DNA of 64,000 nucleotides from Hyalella azteca (lineage: Eukaryota; Arthropoda; Malacostraca; Amphipoda; Hyalellidae), in NCBI RefSeq assembly GCF_000764305.2, contig NW_025944295.1, positions 59,575 to 123,574 of the forward strand. The letters run 5' to 3'. Shown here one piece after another: positions 47,255 to 54,937 of the stretch (positions are counted from its first letter, which is position 1; each line of letters opens with the position of its first letter). The notes under the pieces are model-generated. The model saw nothing but the letters and a program-made list of their open reading frames with translations. It did not search any database and was not told where the DNA came from. The translations under genes were made by a program, and so were the position numbers.

Positions 47255-47390
47255 GGCTTAATACACCTAGCGGCTCAAGTACACGCAGCGGCCCAAGTAC
47301 ACGCAGCGGCCTAAGTACACGCAGCGGCCTAAGTACACGCAGCGGCCTAAGTACACGTGGCGGCCTAAGTACACGTGGCGGCCAATTTCT
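47255..47390. repeat. 18-bp minisatellite (GGCCTAAGTACACGCAGC), about 7 copies
   Basis: Directly abuts the left side of the fold-back element. A related phrase (AAGTACACGCAGTGGCC) occurs at 52350. Confidence 0.92.
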
Positions 47391-47415
47391 CGTCTGTAAT
47401 TGGTGGGTTGTTTAG

Positions 47416-48072
47416 CTATATAGGTATTATTGCAGATTAACTACATCCAAAAAAAAGGGTGTTTTTTTTTTAATTATATGTTTTTTGGGGTGTAGATTAC
47501 GAATCTGAAATCCATTTTTGGCGGTCGGCATCGGAAAACCGATTTTTTTCCGACCCAAAAATCGCGCTAAAAATGCCTAAAATCTGCGAAATCGGCGAAA
47601 AATCGGACGAAAATGTTACCCGTTGCAGTGCAACGGGTAACATTTTCGTCTTCTTTGTCCATAAATCTGGAGATACATTGCCACATCGAGAGATCACAAC
47701 CTAACGCCAACTCGCAGGTTGGGTTGGTTCGCCCAGGTTCCTTTTAGATCAAAATGCTATCTAAAAAAAGGAACTTGGCTGACTTAACCCAACCTAAGAG
47801 CTTTCTGTAAAATTTCGATGAACAATCCGACCCTTTATATAAAGGTGAGTGGGTAACGTAAGTTACGTAACCCCCATGTTAGTAAATAAAGGTGAGTGGG
47901 TAACGTAAGTTACGTAACCCCCATGTTAGTAAGTCGCGAAAAAAATCGGTTTTCCGATGCCGACCGCCAAAAATGGATTTCAGATTCGTAATCTACACCC
48001 CAAAAAACATATAATTAAAAAAAAAACACCCTTTCTTTTGGATGTAGTTAATCTGCAATAATACCGCTATAT
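47416..48072. mobile_element. Fold-back DNA element with about 138-bp inverted repeats
   Basis: Left arm 47416-47554 and right arm 47933-48072 are near-perfect reverse complements (GTATTATTGCAGATTAACTA, CGGTCGGCATCGGAAAACCG). Between them lie a 45-base palindrome (47606-47650), an inner imperfect inverted repeat (about 47716-47755 against 47760-47805), and two direct copies of a segment holding GTAACGTAAGTTACGTAAC. There is no coding capacity. A target duplication is not obvious. Confidence 0.9.
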
Positions 48073-48477
48073 AAGCCGCCAGTGATTGGCTGACGGAGTT
48101 ACTAACTAGTAACTATTTTCGACAGTGCGGCCCAGGCTGGTGCAGCGAACTATGCTTGGGATGTTCGGTGAGGAAGGGCGGTCAGCCGGAGACCTTAGTC
48201 GCGTTAACGCTGAAATACTAAAATAGTGTGCGGTCGCGCTTATTAAAAGCTTCATTTCTCTCGTAGTCTGCAATTTTAGCATAACTAACTTGGAAAAGAA
48301 AGAGAACTAATTGAGCTACAGAGTTGATGTAATAAAAGAATCGTTAAGAGATATTTAAGCCTAACTGTGGATCGCTGGCTTATCTTTCAGCCGAACATGC
48401 AGGCTTCAAAAGGGGAGAAGACTTTGCAATAAAGCGGCTCTTGCAAATGCCATTAGAATTTTCGAGCATGTGGCCTC

Positions 48478-48545
48478 CGGGTATCCAAATTACCTTAGTT
48501 CAGTCGGTAGGTTACAATGAAATGGAAGTTGGAGGATGTACATCG
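48478..48545 (+). repeat. 65-bp dispersed duplication D, copy 1
   Basis: TCCAAATTACCTTAGTTCAG, TCGGTAG, AATGAAATGGA(A/C)GTTGGAGG and ATGT match 49895-49955. TTAGTTCAGTCGGTAG resembles a tRNA D-arm / A-box. Confidence 0.7.
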
Positions 48546-49894
48546 GTATGAGAAATCCGGAACGCAAACGAAGCGTTAGCAAAGAGTTACGGTACGGGCA
48601 TAGGAGCAAAACTGAAGCAACATCGGGAATATTATCGAATGAAAAATGGACCGTCAATGCCACGAACTTCACCATAGCACTCATGTGCCGGCTTTTGAAA
48701 GAAACTATCTATTTTGTTAAAAAAATGGAGCCACAACTTTCGAAAGCAATAGAAAAAGGTTCTTAGTTATTTATGTGGCCATCAAACCCTACAAATCGTT
48801 ATTCTAGCCAGTACCATACATATGGTTTTTAATGGCAAGCCGCGAGTTTAGTGCATGCAGTAGTTGCTAAGTAGCGACTTGCGCGACATTGACGCTAGAC
48901 AACTTCAAAAACTGATCACAGTTTTTACGCTAAAATGTACGGAATGACATGAGATTTATCATTACAATCATAACTCACCTACACATCTTATTATGTGCGC
49001 CGGCTGCACCATCACGACCGTAACTTTACACTTAATTAACCACGACACAAAACTACGCGTAAAATCACGACGGCACAGACCAAACAAGACACTCGCGTCC
49101 GACACGCGTCGAAGTCACCGGTCAAATGAGTGTCGTCGAACATCGTTAGTTTCTCGGACAATTGCAGTAGAAGATTACCATGCCAGGTACAGAGCAGGAC
49201 TATCATTGGCTGTTGGATTGAAACCTGCCACACAATTGGTGCAAAATAAGAACTGCTAAGCATGACTTCTCTGTGATTGGCTAGAAACTTTCAGGTGGTG
49301 CCGATGTAGAGAATCTTCGTGAAATGCCAAGTTCTGATGCAAATAAAGCAATCAAACTAATAGACAGGCACGAAGAAAATATGGAAACAAAAATGGTAAA
49401 TTGGAACATTACTGTTCCACTACCGAGATACTTTAAATAATTTAAGAAGTAAAGAAAGATAATGAAATTTGCAAGCAGAAAAACACAGAACTCTGTATAT
49501 ATATAGAAAATGAATGTCTTGGTGCAAATTTTCCAGAAATTGAAAAGAGTCTAGAAGGTGTATAATGAGGCAACAGGTAAGTTACATACGAAATCCCGCA
49601 TTTGAAGTAGTACGAATATCATGATGATTATACAATGGGATGATTGCATGTTTTCAGATTATCGTGATTGATTACGCGTGTTGCCGATTTTTTATACAGA
49701 AATATCTTACAAACGTATACAGGAAGTAGCTCATTGGTGGCATGTTGATGTATAATTTGATTAGGTACTTCGAATTTGCTACCACAGTCTCAGGCGGTCT
49801 TCTGATCTCAAAAAAAGCTTAAGATGATCGAATAGAATTGACGTGTGGCGTGACTGCGGCAACTTGCCTCATGACAGGTACGAAGGCCTTCGGG

Positions 49895-49955
49895 TCTCCA
49901 AATTACCTTAGTTCAGTCGGTAGAATGAAATGGACGTTGGAGGATGTGCAATCGG
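49895..49955 (+). repeat. 65-bp dispersed duplication D, copy 2
   Basis: Partner of 48478-48545 in the same orientation, about 1.4 kb away. A third weak echo (GAATGAAATGGAAATTAGAG) is at 50558. Confidence 0.7.
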
Positions 49956-50030
49956 TGCAATCTAAGGTTAGAAAAGATAGAAGGATAGGATGCAGAAGTA
50001 TAGGTTGCCAGAAGGATAGAATGCAGAAGG

Positions 50031-50504
50031 ATAGTTAGTTAGTTAGTTAGTTTAGTGGCCAAATGTTTACTAGCGCTTCAGCTATTTAGCTATCTCGCAC
50101 CGAAAGTCAAGATGAACATCACCATAGAGGTGGAAGGTCTCAATTATTCATCACCCACAAGGGGCGGAAGGTCTCAATTATTCATCACCCACAAGGGGCG
50201 GAAGGTCTCAGATGTCCAGCCCGCTGAAGCTGGCTCGAAAAAAAGTAGCGTTAGCATCTCAAAGAGACGAAGTGACAAGGAGGGACAGGTGACAAGGAGG
50301 GACAGGTGAAAAGCAACAGAAACTAAGACACTCGAACAAGAGGTCGCTTACACGGGACGTCGGCCGCCCGCACGAGAGAGATAGAGAAGGGAAATGTAAG
50401 AAATCCTACCCACATAATAACTTAGCCCCACAACTGAGATCTGCAGTCAGACACCGCGAGCTCAGCGGTGGGGCGCTCAGGAACAATCCCCCTAGGAACG
50501 CGAA
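50031..50504 (+). repeat. 0.5-kb dispersed element C, copy 2
   Basis: Matches 31617-32115. It begins in TTAG repeats and has its own internal duplication of a segment with TCATCACCCACAAGGGGCGG. The different internal expansions in the two copies show separate histories after insertion. Confidence 0.9.
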
Positions 50505-50920
50505 ATCCCATAGGACTTCTGGCGATGCAGAAGGATAGTCAGCAGCCATCTTGGTAGTGAATGAAATGGAAATTAGAGCTCAAAACTCGAGCCGAGACAC
50601 GTCGATTGATTGACGCAGCTGAGGTTCGATGCATTGCCACAGGATGGCAGTCAAAGTTATCTAGATATTGGATATTCGAGCCAAAATGTCCACAGAGCAC
50701 ATCTATGAAATGGACTGTCACCAGAAAATGGACAGTGGTCCCACGATGTCCAACGGACGCATCTAAGAAATTGTCAGTCGAGCATGTCCAATGGACAAAA
50801 TTTAATGCGTGCAACCATTAACCTGAAGATGGAACAGAGGAAATGGACAGGAAAGTCAAAATGTCTACCAGACACATATGGGCAATGGTCATTCAAGCCA
50901 CAATATCGGCCATTCATTGT

Positions 50921-51010
50921 GCGATGGTGGCCGCCACTAACATGATGGTGGCCGCCATTAACCTGATGGTGGCCGCCATTAACCTGATGGTGGCCGCCAC
51001 TAACCTGATG
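50921..51010 (-). repeat. 21-bp tandem array containing the RRM1 donor
   Basis: On the - strand the exon end GCCATCAG and donor GTTAGTGGCGGCCACC are followed by further CATCAG/GTTAATGGCGGCCACC units, four donor copies in all (the last reads CATCAT). At 21 bases (seven codons, L-(V/M)-A-A-T-I-R) the array stays in frame. Confidence 0.93.
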
Positions 51011-51183
51011 GCAGAGCTGGGGTCCCTCATGTCGATGTAGGCGTGGTGGCCGTACACCTGGAACACCTTGCCTCCCAGGTTCTCACACAACATGTGCAGT
51101 CTGTTCTTCACGAGCCTGTAGTCCATGGTGTGCGGCAGCCCGTGGATGGCCAGGAACTTCGCTTCAGGGTGGTACTCTACCAT
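51005..51183 (-). CDS. MARF1: MARF1-like, RRM1 main exon
   Basis: 179 bases, phase 0 in and phase 2 out; acceptor CGTACTCAG and donor GTTAGT. E-A-K-F-L-A-I-H-G-L-P, then V-K-N-R-L-H-M-L-C-E-N, G-G-K-V-F-Q-V-Y-G and A-Y-I-D-M-R-D correspond to MARF1 RRM1 (H-T-L-L-Y-V-Y-N-L-P ... N-R-L-R-R-L-S-D-N-C-G-G-K-V-L). The start overlaps an ATG, but this is an internal exon. Confidence 0.93.
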
Positions 51184-51214
51184 CTGAGTACGAGAGACCT
51201 TTTGTTTAATGGGG

Positions 51215-51430
51215 GTGATTCCATAGGCCTATTGATTAGTGGGGGATAATTCCATAGAGCTATAGATTAATGGGAAGTAATGCGATAGACCCATAGATTA
51301 GTGGGGGATAATACGATAGACCTATAGATTAATGGGGGATAATACGGTTAGACCTATAGATTAGTGGGGGATAATTCGATAGACCTATAGATTAATGGGG
51401 GATAATTCGATAGACCTATAGATTAATGAT
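51215..51430. repeat. 31-bp minisatellite, about 7 copies
   Basis: The unit contains GACCTATAGATTAATGGGGG and ATAATTCGATA. Intronic on the - strand, ending about 30 bases before the 51183 acceptor. Confidence 0.92.
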
Positions 51431-52458
51431 GATGTTGATGTGGTGTCTGCAACAGTGATGAATAGTGAGCATAACCTTGATGTTGATGTGGTGTCTGCAA
51501 CAGTGATGATAATGATTTAGTTAAACGTGCATGACAGCCGCAATGATATACGATAAAATTAGGATTAGATATAATATTATCATTTATTGATGCCGAATAT
51601 AGAACCCATTGCAGCGTAGGTCGTAATGATGGACGAATATAGTAGAACCGTGGAATTCGATTACATTAAAACTAGATAATTGGAAGTCCATGAAAAATTG
51701 CGTCAAAATCGTTACTCAAAAGTCAACGTGAATTTTACCAGCAAAATTTCATGCTCTACTCAACCTCTAATAGTTGGAGTTACTCTGATGAGTTTTCAAG
51801 ATGATTTATGAACTTTTTTTTAGATTCTGATGTTGGTTTTGCAGGTTTTACGAAATATTTTGCGCTATCGAGAAAAGTGAAGCTGAAATCAATGGTTTCA
51901 AAAATCAGTGCTCGTGAAACTGAGCTTCGGATTAACGACGACTTCTGGATTACCGCTAAACTTCGGTAATTCATAATTCAAATTAATGTATCTATGTAAG
52001 AGACAAAGCTGACTTAGTTGAGTCCAGTAAAAACTTTAAATTAATATGCCCTATGCTGTAACACGCTGTCTGTTGACGGTAACTATAATAAACCGAATTC
52101 AGAATTCAAATATTGTCGCCGACATGTAATGTATCAGTTAATGAAAGGGTTAAATTCCCTATAGTGTAGTAACGCTGTATTGATAGACGATCCAATTTCG
52201 AGTGATTTCGATTACTAAGGTAACACGGAACCGAGTAACCATGGATCTCGAGTAAGATTTGAAGTAATCAATGAATTCAATCGTCCCTAGTTAGTATGGG
52301 AAGCTCAAAAACAAATATTTATCAGACGCAACACCATCAAAACTTGAACAAGTACACGCAGTGGCCCATTTCTCGCCTCTAATTTGTTAGTCTGTTAAAT
52401 CGTCAGTGCTTGTTTTGGCTGATGGAGATTTTGTTGGTGAGTCTCTATAAGACAGACA
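51431..52458 (-). other. Intron region where one MARF1 exon is expected but not found
   Basis: Vertebrate MARF1 has about 30-40 residues here, ending the NYN fold before RRM1. I found no - strand frame with that text between 51184 and 52635. AT-rich, with a short duplication GATGTTGATGTGGTGTCTGC at 51432 and 51478. Confidence 0.5.
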
Positions 52459-52655
52459 CCAACTTATGTCTCATGTCGTGCAGACACCAACTTATGTCTC
52501 ATGTCTGTCTCTTATACACATCTAGATGTGTATAAGAGACAGGTAGTCAAGTGCATTGAAATTGCCTTTCNACAGACACCAACTCATGTCTCATGTCGTG
52601 CAGATACCAACTCATGTCTCATGTCGTGCAGATACCAACTTATGTCTCATGTCGT
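52459..52655 (-). repeat. 28-bp tandem array containing the NYN exon donor, interrupted by adapter
   Basis: On the - strand the unit reads CACGACATGAGACAT(A/G)AGTTG then GT(A/G)TCTG. Three copies at 52572-52655 and two at 52459-52500 are separated by the adapter insert. The copy with the highest coordinates is the coding exon end. Confidence 0.92.
52505..52571. other. Embedded Nextera mate-pair junction adapter plus foreign 28-bp tag (assembly artefact)
   Basis: 52505-52523 is CTGTCTCTTATACACATCT, and 52524-52542 is its reverse complement: the Illumina Nextera transposase end in the mate-pair junction form. It is followed by 28 bases (52543-52570) identical to 46234-46261 and an N at 52571. 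This is a chimeric mate-pair read built into the assembly, not biology. Confidence 0.98.
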
Positions 52656-52800
52656 GCAGCACGGGCGTGAAGTTCGTATCCCCGGAGATAAGGACACACG
52701 TGTTGCCGTATTGATGATACGTAGAGTATCTCCTCATGAGATACACGAGCTTCTCGTCTGCCGCGTTCTTCTCGCCTTTGGACACGTGAACGATTGTCAC
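52636..52800 (-). CDS. MARF1: MARF1-like, NYN domain exon 3
   Basis: 55 codons, phase 0 both ends, acceptor TGCCTGCAG and donor GTATCT. V-T-I-V-H-V-S-K, then K-N-A-A-D-E-K-L and V-L-I-S-G-D-T-N-F-T-P-V-L-H-D-M-R-H. The K-N-A-A-D-x-K-L and S-x-D-x-N-F aspartates are two of the acidic residues of the NYN/PIN-like active site. The following exon of the domain is not found. Confidence 0.93.
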
Positions 52801-53379
52801 CTGCAGGCAAACGTATAGGACCAAAGTGCCAATTAGAATTAAATTTAAAGAAAAAAATAATAATAAACCCTTGCATTGCGAATAAATGAGCTTACCGAAA
52901 TGCGAGGGACTTTAAATGAAACTTGTATACTCAAGTGAATAAATGCGTTTGATGTGAAATGAAAAGAGTTTGGAAGAAGGAAATTGAAGAAATTTTTTGG
53001 TAGCAAACTAGAATGGTTGCAAGACACCGGTAAGGTGATACCTGCGCCGAGTTCTCATGCATGGAGCCGATACATAATAATTGATGTAAGAATAATGGAA
53101 ATTTAACTCATAGTCCAGAGGCCATATGCAGTCGTAAGTGAACAGCCATACGCTACCATAGATGATAGTATGCGATATATAAACAAAGATTTAACTGAGT
53201 TAATGATTGGGCATACGTATTTTCTCATATATAAATTTAAAAGCAAGGAAATAAAAGCAAAGTAATGATTTAAATATATATATTTCAAATATTATTCAGA
53301 CGTAAGATTATAGCATATAAAGCATTACCTCATTTCAAATATCATGCAGAGGTAGAGTATAAAGTAATGTAATATTTAC

Positions 53380-53523
53380 CTGAGCTCTGAGAAGCTCCCT
53401 GGAGAGTTCCTCCTTCTCTTTAAGCACGTCCATGACCACGTAGAACTCGTACTCTACGTGCTGCCCGTAGAACTTATCCCTCACCAGACGCACGATGCTG
53501 CTGGCGTCTTTCCGCCGCGGTAC
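53380..53523 (-). CDS. MARF1: MARF1-like, NYN domain exon 2
   Basis: 48 codons, phase 0 both ends, acceptor GTTGAAG and donor GTAAAT. V-P-R-R-K-D-A-S-S-I-V-R-L-V-R, D-K-F-Y, then Y-E-F-Y-V-V-M-D-V-L-K-E and L-L-R-A-Q. It aligns with V-P-S-G-R-S-A ... I-R-E-K-F and E-F-I-C-V-C-D of vertebrate MARF1. The Asp of V-V-M-D is a conserved acidic position. Confidence 0.93.
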
Positions 53524-53767
53524 CTTCAACAACAGTCAACATCAACTATGTTACATCCTAATTTAATTATAGATTTTATTCAATATCTTATGTAAATTAT
53601 GCAGGTATACGTGGTACAAACTGATTTACTCAAAGGACTCAATAAGGAGGGTTAACGAAAAAAAGTCTTGTTCGTCACTATGTGTAACATCAAGTTTACG
53701 CAGCAAACATCACATGTAATTACGTATGAAGAGACCTACATCAACGACTAGCCAATTATTTACTTAC

Positions 53768-54937
53768 GTGACAGTTCTCGATGTCCCAAAAGACAGCGAT
53801 GTACGGCTTCTCACCGTCCCCGTTTTTATAAGGCATATCTTCTAATGATAACACAGGTTGGTTGACAGCTTTAGTGGCTTCGCCTTCACTGGATTTCTCG
53901 GCCTCGCCATTCATGTTGCGCCGCAAGCTCTCGAGCACGTTGGGGTCGGGAGTGATGAGCCTCTGCTTGATGCTTTCACCACCAGGTATTGTGGGCAGCA
54001 GAGGGTTGTGGTCCGCGGTCACGCCGATTTTATTGCAGAACTCGCTTAGTGGGTTTGCTGGTTCAGTGGCCAGCTGAGATTCCGGTGCGGGATTTGTACT
54101 TCCAGGATTTGAATTAGCAGGCTTGACGGAAGAAGATGCAGAAGATACAGGAATGGTAGTATGAGGTAACTTTGTACAGGAGTCGGGGTAGTTAGACTTG
54201 TTCTTAGGGGCAGATGAAATGTTATTATATACACGAGATTGGTCCATTACGGAGCCTGCACTGACACCAACTGATGGAGAATTGCGCCGGTTTTGCATTT
54301 CAGTTATTTGAGAGCTCTTTAGGAATTCGTCTGGAGTGATTAGTCTTGTTGAGAGGTCTTGAACGGTGAGAGGAGTGGACCTAGAAACAGAAGATCGAGT
54401 GTCTGGCAGGCTAGGTAAGGAAGCACCAGTAGAATTATTGCTTTTTCTTACACTTTGAGACGACGGTGATGCCGAGGATTTTTTGTTAGAAGAATTGAGA
54501 AAATCTTGCGGGGTCATAAACGTGTCTGGGGTTCCTGTAGGGGTAGCAGGTCTGTGCATTGCAGAAGCATCGGACACTTGCCGGAAATTGGGCTGAGAAT
54601 TGAGAGCATCGAGTGTCTCAGTCCTCAAATTCTGCAGGGTTAAAATATTGAAGGAATCACTAAGTACTTCTTGTGAGTTTTGGAATTGTCTACAACCCAC
54701 ATCCCTGGGTATGATGGGCCTGAAGGAAGTATTGTGGTCTACCCTGCCTAAACTAGTGATGTTGCCACGCATGTTCTGCTGCGATGATTTTGTGGTAATC
54801 TTTCCACACCGGCATTGCACATCAGAGCAGCCATTGTTGCTGCTGTTCTCAACGCCATTGATGATTGCTTGGTGACACTCGCACTTGCATTTACACTGCA
54901 GCAACTGCAGCAAACTACATCCTCGTCCTTGAGCCAT
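53768..54937 (-). CDS. MARF1: MARF1-like, first coding exon (N-terminus and start of NYN)
   Basis: 390 codons from the ATG at 54937 (context CATAATGG) to a GTAAGT donor, phase 0. Residues 15-44 are Cys-rich (C-K-C-K-C-E-C-H ... C-S-D-V-Q-C-R-C), a possible zinc site. The middle is Ser/Thr/Pro-rich with three short related motifs: M-T-P-Q-D-F-L (141-147), I-T-P-D-E-F-L (200-206) and I-T-P-D-P-N-V-L (328-335). The exon ends I-A-V-F-W-D-I-E-N-C-H, the opening strand of the NYN domain with its first catalytic Asp (385). The frame is open a little upstream, without another ATG in view. Confidence 0.92.

Larger units (their letters stand above)
45977..51004 (-). other. MARF1-like intron with a fold-back element and element C
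   Basis: No exon recognised in 5 kb. It contains the 27-bp and 18-bp arrays, the inverted-repeat element at 47416-48072, a 65-bp dispersed duplication (48478 and 49895) and element C copy 2. Frames at 48.5 and 50.6 kb have no recognisable content. Confidence 0.6.
14720..54937 (-). other. MARF1: MARF1/limkain-b1-like gene, overall model (19 placed coding exons)
   Basis: Reading the - strand from 54937, placed exons encode a NYN RNase domain, RRM1, a linker, RRM2 and LOTUS repeats, the exact order of vertebrate MARF1, a post-transcriptional silencer that cleaves and destabilises mRNAs and is needed for oogenesis in mouse. Junction phases agree at all internal exon pairs except the open places (52636 to 51183, and 45 kb to 30 kb). 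The summed coding length is about 2,640 codons, longer than human MARF1 (about 1,740), because of low-complexity Ser/Gly/Pro/Asn-rich stretches. The protein should act in the cytoplasm as an RNA-binding endonuclease. Individual exons are listed separately. Confidence 0.9.

Noticed and set aside
52505..52542. Perfect 38-base palindrome as a natural hairpin or transposon end
   Set aside because: It is the Illumina Nextera junction adapter.
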